Made by a program: the position numbers and the translations under genes
NCBI GenBank assembly: GCA_913057175.1
Contig: CAJXNP010000002.1
Coordinates: forward strand, 248,001-312,000
Direction of reading: 5' to 3'
DNA from: an uncultured Cytophagales bacterium
Lineage (GTDB): Bacteria; Bacteroidota; Bacteroidia; Cytophagales; Cyclobacteriaceae
DNA: 64,000 bases
The notes under the pieces: model-generated
The model's input: only the letters and a program-made list of their open reading frames with translations
Told to the model about the DNA's origin: nothing
The model's database searches: none
Part shown: one piece after another, positions 27,801-35,935 of the stretch
How the letters are laid out: each line of letters opens with the position of its first letter
How positions within the stretch are numbered: position 1 is the first letter of the stretch

Positions 27801-29816
27801 GGGTAAAATATAGATATCCTGTGTCTCTGAAATATAAAACTTGTCGATCCCCCTTACAGTCAGGGCGTCATCCGCCAGGTGAAGTGTAGCGTTTGGGGCA
27901 TTTCGGGAAAGGGAGCTTATCAACAATTCGTCATAGTCTTTGCTCTTTCGCCTTGAGCGAACGTAGTGAATTAATTTGTCCTTGATAAAAACTTTTCTCA
28001 AATCAGGATCATAATCAATAAATCCCCGATACCATAGAAACATCATAGCGGAATGAACAGCCTTTTCGTTCAGTTTCAGGTCGGCTACCATGTCATCGGC
28101 ATAAAATTCCCTGGTTTTATTTTTACTTCCATAGCTGAAAACCGCCACAACAGGATTGAATTTATACACCCCTGACATTTCTTCCAGCTTTTCTTTGCTG
28201 AAATAATCTATGGATTCGAAAGTTGCCGGGATCATGCTTTTCGCATTCAATACCGATATATTCATGCTATCAGCATTCAGGTCCCAGTCGACCATATCTG
28301 CCTCAATTGTCATATCGTAATAGGATGAATTGTAAGGGCTCAGGTTAAATCCATCCTTTTCTTTTCTTACTGTTAGCCTTTTTTGATTGGGGTAATAATA
28401 AAACCTTACAGAAGGGTGGGTGATAGAATCGCGCGAATGATAAACAGCTATTCTAACCTGCTTTCCTAAAACAACAGTATCCTTAAAAACAAAATCTTTT
28501 CCATATCCCCTAAATTGTTTCCCCTTATCGCCGGAAACTTCTATCATGGCATCAGCTCCATCAATTGACTCTGTTCCTGCTTTTCTACCATCCAGACTAA
28601 ATCCCCCTCGAAAATAAAATCCATCGTAATCAAAATTGTACTTAATATCACTATGGTAAGAGTTAAATTTTGGATAGGCCGCATTTCCCAATGAATCACG
28701 CTTTACACTTTTATATTCAAAAATACCCTCCACTTTATCTTTTAAGGCAACTTTATAATATTGTTTGGTCTTTTCTGCCCGGAACTCAGGCAATCGTGTA
28801 TCAAATGAATATTTATCCAATTCCGTGTAGACATCATTTCCGTCAAATCCTGCAAGATCCCATTTGAATTTACCTCCATTCGCGATCAAGCGAAAGTTGT
28901 GAAACTCGTACTCACCGGAGGTGTTTTCGACTGAGGTTGAATCATAGCGGGTAACAAAAGTTAAATTAGCCTTTTCAAATTTTATGATTGCCCCCTGTGC
29001 ATCTTTGATATGAGTGGTGACAACAGCTTCCATTCCACTTTTGATTGCCTGATCTGCTGTTGATATTTCATTTTCCTTAGACTGCCCATCGCTCCAGCCA
29101 CTATCATCATCAGACTTGGGTTCTCCCCAGCCATCATCATTCCAACTGTCATTTTCCCAATCATCGTCTCCCCAGCCGTCATCATCCTTACTGTCACCCC
29201 AACTGTCACTTTCTCCACTATCTCCCCATCCATCTTCAGTTGCTTCTTCTGCAGCCTCATCCGCAGTAGTCAGCTCGTTCAACAAAGCATCGTCGATAGA
29301 AACCGATTCATAATCGGTACTCATTTCTTTAAATTCGAAATCCAGGCCAGCACCCTCAACGTATAATGCATTGTTGCGACTGTAAAACAAGGCATGATTT
29401 ACAAAAAGGTTTCTCAAGGTTAAAAGTCCAACGCTAAATGTTCTGTTGCCATAGGCCTCGTATGATTTTTCTACCATAATCAGCAGATTGTCCATTTTAC
29501 CTGAAGCAAGATTGTAATTCGAAACAGCACTGGTGAGCATGGAAAAATAATTGGTCATCAGGGGGTATATAGCCACCTCATCTCTGAGCATCTTCCTGGA
29601 CAACTTAATGATCTTGTCTTTTTGAGAAGCATTGAAGCCGGAAGCCCATACCTCTTCAAAAGCCGACCCAATCTCACTCGTCTTCACATTATTGGTCGTA
29701 CTCAGCATTTCCTTTACCCGCTGGCCAAAAACACCAACTGAATCAGGTAATTGATATCGCTGAGCGAATGCAATGGTCGAAAACAAGAAGAATATTACCG
29801 TTACACTTAGCCTCAT
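24849..29816 (-). CDS. very large exported protein of unknown function with Asp/Trp-rich linker
   Basis: About 1655 residues from ATG 29814-29816 (a TTG three codons upstream is less likely). A signal peptide (MRLSVTVIFFLFSTIAFA) is followed by a helical region to about residue 190. Then comes an unusual linker of roughly 50 residues made of repeated DGWGD/SDSWGDS-like units, and about 1350 residues dominated by beta-strand-like sequence. Segments such as ATYDLQRSELLVTGIPYINV and ALITPENNEVLILENATIG recall the open beta-groove folds of LptA/LptD-type proteins, though I cannot confirm this. The C-terminus is Glu-rich. No enzyme motif is visible. It probably sits in the periplasm or outer envelope. 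It may have its own promoter, since 101 bases separate it from prmA. Confidence 0.8.
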   Translation of the reverse strand: MRLSVTVIFFLFSTIAFAQRYQLPDSVGVFGQRVKEMLSTTNNVKTSEIGSAFEEVWASGFNASQKDKIIKLSRKMLRDEVAIYPLMTNYFSMLTSAVSNYNLASGKMDNLLIMVEKSYEAYGNRTFSVGLLTLRNLFVNHALFYSRNNALYVEGAGLDFEFKEMSTDYESVSIDDALLNELTTADEAAEEATEDGWGDSGESDSWGDSKDDDGWGDDDWENDSWNDDGWGEPKSDDDSGWSDGQSKENEISTADQAIKSGMEAVVTTHIKDAQGAIIKFEKANLTFVTRYDSTSVENTSGEYEFHNFRLIANGGKFKWDLAGFDGNDVYTELDKYSFDTRLPEFRAEKTKQYYKVALKDKVEGIFEYKSVKRDSLGNAAYPKFNSYHSDIKYNFDYDGFYFRGGFSLDGRKAGTESIDGADAMIEVSGDKGKQFRGYGKDFVFKDTVVLGKQVRIAVYHSRDSITHPSVRFYYYPNQKRLTVRKEKDGFNLSPYNSSYYDMTIEADMVDWDLNADSMNISVLNAKSMIPATFESIDYFSKEKLEEMSGVYKFNPVVAVFSYGSKNKTREFYADDMVADLKLNEKAVHSAMMFLWYRGFIDYDPDLRKVFIKDKLIHYVRSRRKSKDYDELLISSLSRNAPNATLHLADDALTVRGIDKFYISETQDIYILPFDNSITILKDRDFTFQGQLFAGNFEFGGRNFMFKYDSFLVDLGNIDSIKFKVEDENFRKKEVDNKLVSVELFKGGADVNASTSGTLYINKPNNKSGNMIYPEYPIFNAARGAVVYFDQEDILDGAYDKSMYFYIPPFGIDSLSAEDPAAIGFEGIFMSEGMFPDFKETLHIMPDNSLGFEHNTPPEGYNLYEGDAKFYNKLRLDKNGLVASGRIEYISSSSQSEAYTFYQDSVIAEGTDYIIESGTYGGASFPQISTPTYDMKWYPREDEMFVYNKEEPFDLYNTTASLDGATILTAQGVHGEGLFKARGFEAVSDEFTFQETKMTARHSNFVVASPQNPEKPLMQGEDIRLDFDLTNNLGDLSPEVEGVAALEFPYAQVKTSISKARWNLAEEKVYMEKPEDVDISNSYFYTTREELDSLAFNATGATYDLQRSELLVTGIPYINVADALITPENNEVLILENATIGTLLNTNIVIDSSYQYHNLFDGTINIISSKQFSGDATYQLVNAVKDTFAIKFEEFNLREVPDAKNKELRGLQTVSGGTIRAEDNLVISPGMLFKGDVTMFAQQKPLKLDGYVKLDFKNSENYDTWIKYQSQDEETQEIIFDIATAVTENGNLINAGLHYEAFSNELYLSFVQDRRNVSDDDFFKPKGQLWFDESVNKYTIMDSAKANGNSYAGDVFTYNENNGDIEFEGNFHFINNYKETTMRSAGRGTGNARKQEYKANTLSIFDFDLPDAAFAEMHRHVFETVDILGAPESEPDKDALIFKMAPIIGDRETVGYDQRSLEEYIPIAMASNRLIGDIVFSKLVLDWDKDKSSWYSEGQLGLSHIVRNDVNAMVDGFVEIKKTENGSALNLFIQVSADCWYYFGFEENKLVAFSNNEAFNDIVGGKSKIDKAGFGEYVFVLGDKSDALNFVNQFRADYLGISEPYEMYVPEPTPQQNFDFLETEEEAPVEGESITEEELIQEEEKQEEVIDDNEGF

Positions 29817-29917
29817 AAAAAACAAATACGGAAACTAAATTTACAATTAATCAAATAACGAAATTATGGATTTTAAGTATTCAATCTGAAAAAAGTAATA
29901 AAATGACGAAGAAGCTA

Positions 29918-30742
29918 TTATTTTTGAAACGTCAGACAGGCCCACTTGTTTTTTAAGGCACAGTTTTTTGCATTTAATCCACTTCGCTCACAAGCCACGG
30001 TAATGGGCACAATGTCCGTGTCATAAAATCCACTTAATAAGAGAACACCCCCCTGCTTCAATAATCCAGAGTAGAATGGAATTTCATGGAGCAGGACATT
30101 TCGGTTGATGTTTGCTAAAATAATATCAAATTCCCTGTCGATGGCCAATTCTTCAATCGAACCTTGAAGAATTTCTATTTCCTGACATTCATTGTTTAAA
30201 AAATTTTCCCGACTGTTTTCAATGCTCCAATCGTCAATATCAGTAGCAACAACATCCCGTGCCCCCAATTTTTGAGCCATGATTGCAAGGATTCCAGTGC
30301 CAGTTCCAACGTCCAGAATACTTTTCCCCTGGAAATCGGTATTTAGTTGCGTCTTGAGCATGAGGTCGGTTGTTTCATGGTGACCTGTTCCAAAAGACAT
30401 TTTCGGATTGACGGTAATCTCGTAAGGGTAGGACTTACTCAATATATGAAAATCTGCTTTAATGGCGATTTGGTCTTCTATAAAGACCGGTTCAAAGTTT
30501 TTTTCCCACTCTTCGTTCCAGTTTTTCTCTTCTAAATCAGATACTTCGAAGGCATTTTCTGTGGAGTCCAAATGTTTTTCAATTATATCCTTCAAAGTGA
30601 TTTCATCAAATTTCTCTTTGTCGATATAGGCTAAAACCTGGTTTTGATCCTGCCAAAATGATTCAAAATCCAATCTCAACAGATCAGCAATGAGGGTATC
30701 CTGAATGTCTTCAGGGCATGTAATTTTTACCTGATAATGCAT
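29918..30742 (-). CDS. prmA: ribosomal protein L11 methyltransferase
   Basis: 274 residues. The family-typical N-terminal substrate-binding domain is followed by a class I SAM fold with ILDVGTGTGILAIMAQKLGA. MSFGTGHHETT precedes it, the characteristic PrmA segment, and ILANINRNVL is the catalytic-loop equivalent. It trimethylates ribosomal protein L11 in the cytoplasm. It is the last gene of the tpiA, DUF6150-like, prmA run, separated by only two bases from the preceding stop codon. Confidence 0.93.
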   Translation of the reverse strand: MHYQVKITCPEDIQDTLIADLLRLDFESFWQDQNQVLAYIDKEKFDEITLKDIIEKHLDSTENAFEVSDLEEKNWNEEWEKNFEPVFIEDQIAIKADFHILSKSYPYEITVNPKMSFGTGHHETTDLMLKTQLNTDFQGKSILDVGTGTGILAIMAQKLGARDVVATDIDDWSIENSRENFLNNECQEIEILQGSIEELAIDREFDIILANINRNVLLHEIPFYSGLLKQGGVLLLSGFYDTDIVPITVACERSGLNAKNCALKNKWACLTFQK

Positions 30743-30744
30743 AA

Positions 30745-31095
30745 TTAATCATTGCATCCCGCAAAGGACTCTGTTTCAATGTAATAAATCGAAAAATCAG
30801 CTAATTGTTTACTCCTGTCAAAGTAGATGTAAAAGTCGGCAAATGCTTGGGTCTCAGTAAAAAACCACAGTCCGGGACGATCGGCAAATAGTTTGTCATC
30901 CGTATCAAAAACCCAAAGGTCGGCAGAGCCTTCGGTTTCTTCGACAAATACCCTGTAATCCGCCTCTCTGGGGTTATCCACAATATAAACTGAGCCGTAA
31001 ATATTGCAATATTGCTTTTGAAGGGTTGAATTTCCGGGAAATGCTCCAAGCATTAACATGCAAAAAAAGAAAAAACACTTCCCGGCAATTTTCAT
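30745..31095 (-). CDS. small secreted DUF6150-like protein
   Basis: 116 residues. A hydrophobic N-terminus (GKCFFFFCMLMLGAFPG) acts as signal peptide. The mature part repeats a motif of the form (A/E)ADYRVFVEE, SADLWVFD, FADRPGLWFF, FADFYIYF, LADFSIYY, ending SFAGCND; the F/L-A-D-x-x-(I/V/W)-(Y/F) units suggest a small repeated beta-structure. I associate this pattern with the uncharacterised DUF6150 group. It lies between tpiA (1 base) and prmA (2 bases), so it is co-transcribed with housekeeping genes. Function unknown. Confidence 0.72.
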   Translation of the reverse strand: MKIAGKCFFFFCMLMLGAFPGNSTLQKQYCNIYGSVYIVDNPREADYRVFVEETEGSADLWVFDTDDKLFADRPGLWFFTETQAFADFYIYFDRSKQLADFSIYYIETESFAGCND

Positions 31096-31096
31096 C

Positions 31097-31855
31097 TTAA
31101 AACGATTTAATAATTTCTATAAAATCCCTCGACTTCAGCGAAGCTCCTCCAATCAATCCGCCATCTACATCTTTACCCGCAAAAATTTCTTGGGCGTTAT
31201 CGGGCTTGCAGCTTCCTCCATAAAGAATGGAAATTTCTTCGGCCACATCTCCATACTTGCTGGCAAGATGCTGTCGAAGTTTTTCATGCATTTCCTGCGC
31301 CTGATCGGAAGTTGCCGTTTTTCCGGTTCCAATAGCCCAAATGGGTTCATATGCGATGACAATTTTCTTAAACTGATCGGCGCTTAAGTGAAACAAACTC
31401 GCTGTCAATTGTTTGGTAACATAATCAAAATGCGTGCCTGCTTCTCTGATTTCCAATGGCTCGCCGCAGCAAAATATGGGGGTGACTCCTCCGGCAAGTG
31501 CCGCATCAACTTTTTTCGCCAGGAATTCATCGCTTTCATTGTAATATTCCCTTCTTTCGGAGTGGCCAATGATCACATAGCTCACACCTATCGCCTTAAG
31601 CATAGGAACAGATGTTTCCCCGGTATAAGCTCCCGATTCATGATCATTGCAATTTTGCGCTCCCAAAAATACATTCTTTGTATTTCCAATGATCCCTTTC
31701 ACGCTTGGTAGGTTGATGAAAGGTGTGCATAGAATCGCTTTCACATCATCCGAAACTTCGTCTGCATACATATTGACGATCTCTGACGCAAGCGTTTTTC
31801 CCTCATCCAGGGTTTTATTCATTTTCCAGTTTCCTGCTACGATTTTTTCTCTCAT
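31097..31855 (-). CDS. tpiA: triosephosphate isomerase
   Basis: 252 residues from ATG 31853-31855, giving the canonical N-terminus MREKIVAGNWKMNK; a TTG three codons upstream is less likely. The catalytic elements are GNWKMN (Lys), IGHSERR (His) and VIAYEPIWAIGTGKTA (Glu), plus the phosphate loop ILYGGSCKPDNA. It interconverts dihydroxyacetone phosphate and glyceraldehyde-3-phosphate in glycolysis. It heads the tpiA, DUF6150-like, prmA operon behind a good -7 box. Confidence 0.96.
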   Translation of the reverse strand: MREKIVAGNWKMNKTLDEGKTLASEIVNMYADEVSDDVKAILCTPFINLPSVKGIIGNTKNVFLGAQNCNDHESGAYTGETSVPMLKAIGVSYVIIGHSERREYYNESDEFLAKKVDAALAGGVTPIFCCGEPLEIREAGTHFDYVTKQLTASLFHLSADQFKKIVIAYEPIWAIGTGKTATSDQAQEMHEKLRQHLASKYGDVAEEISILYGGSCKPDNAQEIFAGKDVDGGLIGGASLKSRDFIEIIKSF

Positions 31856-31888
31856 ATTCTTCAAGGTTTATTCTTCGGTTAGATTGCG

Positions 31889-31897
31889 GCAAAGATA
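31889..31897 (-). promoter_or_regulatory. candidate -7 box TATCTTTGC for the tpiA operon
   Basis: TATCTTTGC on the minus strand is an exact TAnnTTTG match followed by C, 33 bases upstream of the tpiA ATG. No good TTG lies at the expected -33 distance. Confidence 0.55.
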
Positions 31898-31968
31898 AGG
31901 ATTTTGAAATGTCCTGAAGATGATATTTGTCAAAAAGTGAGAATTCTATCTCTGATGCAAAAGGAATT

Positions 31969-32316
31969 TCAAAAAAGCTCAGGAGGCGGAGGAAAGGTAA
32001 TTTGGCTGATGTCCTGGAGGATCTCATCGGGAATTTTTGGTGAGTTAGAAAAACGCCAATAGTCCAGATATGAGCTTTCTGAGTTCTTTATCAATTTTGT
32101 CTGAAAAACTTTTTCAATAACAAGTTTGGGGGCTGAGCAAGAAAGGCCAAAATCATGTGAGTGGCAAGTTATCCCTTTTTCCACAAGAAATCGTCTGCAT
32201 TTTTCGACAATTTCGAATGGAGGTTTATGCTGGTCAATGGAAGGAATATTCCGGGCCGTTTCGTCCTTGACTTTTTCACCAAACAGAATATCGAAATTAA
32301 TCAGCTCATCTTCCAT
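31969..32316 (-). CDS. free-standing protease pro-domain-like protein
   Basis: 115 residues from ATG 32314-32316; a GTG eight codons upstream (32340) is possible. The whole protein aligns with the N-terminal pro-region of the adjacent subtilase. INFDIL matches VNFEVI; HKPP then RRFLVEKGIT matches YKPP then GRKLERIGIT; SCSAPKLVIEKVFQTKL matches SCTAKQFEKIFHTKI; and the ends IPDEILQDI and IPTDEGLDQLI correspond. It has no catalytic domain and no signal peptide. It follows the protease gene by 42 bases (18 if the GTG is used), so both are probably co-transcribed. It may act as an inhibitor or folding chaperone of the protease; this is inference. Confidence 0.72.
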   Translation of the reverse strand: MEDELINFDILFGEKVKDETARNIPSIDQHKPPFEIVEKCRRFLVEKGITCHSHDFGLSCSAPKLVIEKVFQTKLIKNSESSYLDYWRFSNSPKIPDEILQDISQITFPPPPELF

Positions 32317-32358
32317 TATGTCTAACAATTGACCAAGCACTATAAATTAAGCATTTTA

Positions 32359-33711
32359 TTACAACAAAGCATTAATAGCGCGATCGGCATCCACCAGTCC
32401 ATATCCAGTTGCTTCATCAGGCCCGGGAGCTGCTGTTTTGCCATGAGCATTGGTACCAGCCACAATATCTTTGGCTGTATATTTCAAAATATTTTTGATT
32501 TCATCAGGAGTCAGGTTTTTATCCACCTGCTTTAACAAAGCACAAACTCCTGCAACCATTGGAGATGCTGCCGATGTACCACTAAATGCGCCCCAGCCAT
32601 CTTCTTTTTCCAGATCTGCTCCACTCATTACAGGCAGGACAATGTAATCTGCCGTTGGCAACTCACCACACAAACCACAAACATCCGGCGTTTTTCTGCC
32701 CGGAAACCAGGTAGATGTAAACCCACTCGCATAAGCTGTGGCTGAGTAATTCAAATTTTCATCAACGACGACACCGCCAACACTGATCACTTCGGGCATG
32801 GCGCCAGGAAATGAAAAATGACCATTCCCTGCAGAAAAACAAACAGTGATTCCTTTGCTAACAGCATCCAAAATTGCCAGATGAAGAGGAATCAGAAAGT
32901 TTGGCATTGACGTTTCCGGTTTGTCCAGGCTATATCCCCAGCTGCATGTGATCACATCCGGTTTCATTTCTACAGCCGTTTTGAAAGCAAGGGTCGGGTT
33001 ATCCATTTTCACACCAATGAAATTTATACCGGGAGCAGTAGCAAACAGGTTCGCACACTCTCCGGTCCCATGACCGCTGAAATCAGTTGTATGATCAACC
33101 GTGTCAGGCGCTGCAATGGAAAGGAAATTATATCCTTGCTCGATAAAGTACGGATGGTGATAAAACCCCGAATCAGGCATGGCCACTTTTACTCCGTCAC
33201 CGGTGATGCCTCTTTTGTGTAAACTGCTGACTTTCATGATCTGAGCGACATCAGAAGGTACCCGCAACCTGAACTTATCATTCCAAAATGGAGGAATGGT
33301 CCTTTCCGTAGAGAAATATTGTGGTGTGTGCTGGATGTAGGCTCGTTCTATCAGTTGATCCAAACCTTCATCGGTGGGTATTTCAAATGGGTCTTCCTGA
33401 CCCGGAGAATTCATTACAAATTCTTTTTGGCCAGCAATGGCTTCGGTGGTTCTGAATTTATGTTTTCTAATTTTGGTATGGAATATCTTTTCAAACTGTT
33501 TGGCCGTGCATGAAGCAGAAATGCTGTACTCTCCAATATGGTGTACGGTAATACCAATCCTTTCCAGCTTTCTCCCGACCTCAACATTTTTATCCATGGG
33601 GGGCTTATATTCCTGAAGATTGGAAACTGCCGGAAATGCATCCGTGGCATAAATTGATTTTTGGTCCCGGGAGGGCTTAACGATGACCTCGAAATTTACT
33701 TTCTTTTCCAT
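32359..33711 (-). CDS. subtilisin-family (S8) serine protease with pro-domain, no signal peptide
   Basis: 450 residues from ATG 33709-33711 (a GTG four codons upstream is less likely). Residues 1-130 form a pro-region; the catalytic domain carries VAMPDSG (Asp180), DFSGHGTG (His214), FSAGNG (oxyanion Asn296) and FSGTSAASPMVAG (Ser380), the D-H-S order of subtilases. No signal peptide, transmembrane segment or C-terminal sorting domain is seen, so a cytoplasmic role or non-classical export must be considered. A second copy of the pro-region is encoded just downstream as its own gene. The substrate is unknown. Confidence 0.88.
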   Translation of the reverse strand: MEKKVNFEVIVKPSRDQKSIYATDAFPAVSNLQEYKPPMDKNVEVGRKLERIGITVHHIGEYSISASCTAKQFEKIFHTKIRKHKFRTTEAIAGQKEFVMNSPGQEDPFEIPTDEGLDQLIERAYIQHTPQYFSTERTIPPFWNDKFRLRVPSDVAQIMKVSSLHKRGITGDGVKVAMPDSGFYHHPYFIEQGYNFLSIAAPDTVDHTTDFSGHGTGECANLFATAPGINFIGVKMDNPTLAFKTAVEMKPDVITCSWGYSLDKPETSMPNFLIPLHLAILDAVSKGITVCFSAGNGHFSFPGAMPEVISVGGVVVDENLNYSATAYASGFTSTWFPGRKTPDVCGLCGELPTADYIVLPVMSGADLEKEDGWGAFSGTSAASPMVAGVCALLKQVDKNLTPDEIKNILKYTAKDIVAGTNAHGKTAAPGPDEATGYGLVDADRAINALL

Positions 33712-33803
33712 AGCACTTTTCACTTTTGATTGGTTTTATTAGTGAAAATGCTGGGAATTGGTAACCTAAAAAGAAGTCCTTTTCTAGAATTCTTAAAGGA
33801 GAA

Positions 33804-34568
33804 TCAGCTGATTATGACGCCCAATGGACAATGATCCGATCCGTGAATTTCAGGAAGGATGAAAGCCTCTTTCAGATTCGGCAGGAAAGCCTGGCTAAGC
33901 AAAAAATAATCAATTCTCCAGCCAATGTTCTTTTCACGGGCGTTTGCACGGAAACTCCACCAGGTATAAGCCACTTTATCAGGATAGAGATGTCTGAAGG
34001 AATCTACCAAACCACTATTCATAAAATGGGCAAACCCATCGATCTCTACCTGGGTGTAGCCGGCTGTTTTGTTGTAGTTTGATTTTGGACGTGCAATGTC
34101 GATTGGTTGATGGGCTACATTGAAATCTCCGCATACGATAACAGGTTTCCTGGATTCAAGGGTTTTAAGGTATTGGATAAAGTCGATATCCCATTGTTTT
34201 CGGTAATTCAGCCTCACCAATCCATTTCCCGAATTTGGTACATAAACATTGACGAGGAAAAAATTTTCAAATTCAGCAGCTATTACCCGACCTTCCTGAT
34301 CGTGTTCCTCAATTCCCATATCGAAGGTTACTTCAATCGGTTTGGCTTTAGAAAGGATCGCAGTACCGGAATATCCTTTCCTTCCTTTGGAGGCATTAGC
34401 TACCACATGATAACCATTGATCAGTTGTGCCGCATCTTTTACCTGTTCTGTATTCGCTTTTGTCTCCTGCAGACAGAGGATGTCCGGATCCATTTCCTCA
34501 ATTCTGGTTGCAAACTCTTTTTTGATGATCGCGCGGATACCATTGACATTCCAGGAGATGATTTTCAT
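33804..34568 (-). CDS. xth: exodeoxyribonuclease III
   Basis: 254 residues of the exonuclease III/AP endonuclease family. Visible active-site elements are SWNVNGIRA (5-13), CLQETKA (Glu), the segment FLVNVYVPNSG, CGDFNVAHQPIDIARPK (Asp/Asn) and the C-terminal GSDHCPLGV (Asp-His). It cleaves DNA at abasic sites and trims 3' ends in base-excision repair. It stands 92 bases upstream of the protease gene and could be transcribed separately. Confidence 0.94.
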   Translation of the reverse strand: MKIISWNVNGIRAIIKKEFATRIEEMDPDILCLQETKANTEQVKDAAQLINGYHVVANASKGRKGYSGTAILSKAKPIEVTFDMGIEEHDQEGRVIAAEFENFFLVNVYVPNSGNGLVRLNYRKQWDIDFIQYLKTLESRKPVIVCGDFNVAHQPIDIARPKSNYNKTAGYTQVEIDGFAHFMNSGLVDSFRHLYPDKVAYTWWSFRANAREKNIGWRIDYFLLSQAFLPNLKEAFILPEIHGSDHCPLGVIIS

Positions 34569-34924
34569 AATGACAATTAGTTTCTTTTGTAGTGAAATTT
34601 AAAGATATGAAAAAAGGTGAAAGCTCAAGGCTGAAAGCTGAAAGTAAACCCTTTCCTTTAACCTTTGGTATCCCATAATAAGTTGACGCTTTCTCAATCT
34701 TCATTGCTTATACACCAATCTATAGCTATTCGTCCGAACAACTCACACTTGCCTTTTCTCATTCCAGTGGTATGACGATGACATATTTCAACTTCTACCT
34801 GTGCTTTTTAGACACTACTTTTCATCCCATTCAGCAACTCATATTTCCAATCAACCCAGATCTTATTTGACTTATCCATTAACCATGATTAATATTATAC
34901 AAGGAAAAAAAGCGTTCATCAACC
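34569..34924. other. intergenic region without a recognisable gene
   Basis: 356 bases between the divergent xth and xdhC-like genes. It contains a short internally repetitive stretch (GCTCAAGGCTGAAAGCTGAA around 34622-34641). I see no RNA gene, and reading frames there have no protein-like character. Promoters for both flanking genes should be here but no clear consensus box stands out. Confidence 0.5.
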
Positions 34925-35914
34925 ATGTATGAATTAAAAAAGCTGCTCGATTTTGCCAACAAAAAGTTACATGCCGGAAAGCCCATGGTTCTGGCCAGTA
35001 TCATTAAAACAATTGGCTCTTCTTACCGAAAGAAGGGAACTCAAATGATCATCTCAGAAGACCTGGAATATGAAGGCGCACTCAGCGGAGGTTGTGTAGA
35101 AAATGAAGTTTTGCGTCAGTCGGAAAAAGTTTTTACGAACAAGGAAAATGTCATTTTTGAGTATGACGGACAATACAAGCTAGGTTGCAAGGGTAAGATT
35201 TACGTACTCATAGAATACCTGGAAAATTCTACCCTTCAACAATTGATTCTTCAATTCAACGATCATCACCAAAAAAGAAAGGGAATTATTCTGGGAATTA
35301 AAAAAGACAACGCCCTATCAGGGGCATGTACTTACTATTCTTTTGAATCGGAAAAGATAGAGATCTCTCAACCAAATTCCTCACATGACTACAGTGAATC
35401 AGAAGAGTTGGATATTCCACCTCAAAATCAGTTGGTGATCATCGGTGGAGAGTATGACAGTGTTAGCCTGGCAAAACTGGCTGATGCGATTGGCTTTAAA
35501 ACCTATCTGATCGTTAAGGAATCATTTTCACATTTAATACCAGATTCTGTAAAGGTGCTCTACGCCAAACCTGAAGAATTGACACTTAAGATCAAATTTG
35601 ATAACCAAACGGCAGTTGTTCTTATGACCCATTCATTATCAAAAGACCTGAATTATCTAATCGAAATGCTTAAGGTTGAGTCGAAGTACCTGGGTGTATT
35701 GGGTCCTCCAAGCCGAAGAGAGATCATCATGAACAATCTTCTGGAATACAATCAAAGCCTGCTTTTGGAATATTCCGACAAACTAGAGAAACTATATGGT
35801 CCTATCGGTTTGAATATAGGCGCTAAAACACCTGAGGAAATCAGCATATCTGTTTTAAGTGAAATCATTTCTGTTTTTAATCATCAGCTCGTGACGCTAT
35901 CATTGGATCACTAA
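34925..35914 (+). CDS. XdhC/CoxI family protein
   Basis: 329 residues. The N-terminal XdhC domain has VLASIIKTIGSSYRKKGTQM and GALSGGCVENEV, both characteristic. The C-terminal Rossmann domain (LVIIGGEYDSVSLAKLADAI) is followed by YLGVLGPPSRRE. Relatives help load the sulfurated molybdenum cofactor into xanthine dehydrogenase-type enzymes. No molybdoenzyme is encoded nearby, so this is an orphan copy. The nucleotide-binding loop reads GGEYDS rather than the usual Gly-x-Gly pattern, so cofactor binding is uncertain. Confidence 0.85.
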   Translation: MYELKKLLDFANKKLHAGKPMVLASIIKTIGSSYRKKGTQMIISEDLEYEGALSGGCVENEVLRQSEKVFTNKENVIFEYDGQYKLGCKGKIYVLIEYLENSTLQQLILQFNDHHQKRKGIILGIKKDNALSGACTYYSFESEKIEISQPNSSHDYSESEELDIPPQNQLVIIGGEYDSVSLAKLADAIGFKTYLIVKESFSHLIPDSVKVLYAKPEELTLKIKFDNQTAVVLMTHSLSKDLNYLIEMLKVESKYLGVLGPPSRREIIMNNLLEYNQSLLLEYSDKLEKLYGPIGLNIGAKTPEEISISVLSEIISVFNHQLVTLSLDH

Positions 35915-35935
35915 GATTAACTTCAGGGAAATTGA

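Noticed and set aside
33780-33803. Hairpin TCCTTT...AAAGGA after xth
   Set aside because: Only six A/T-rich base pairs with a 12-nt loop and a weak T-tail; not convincing as a terminator.
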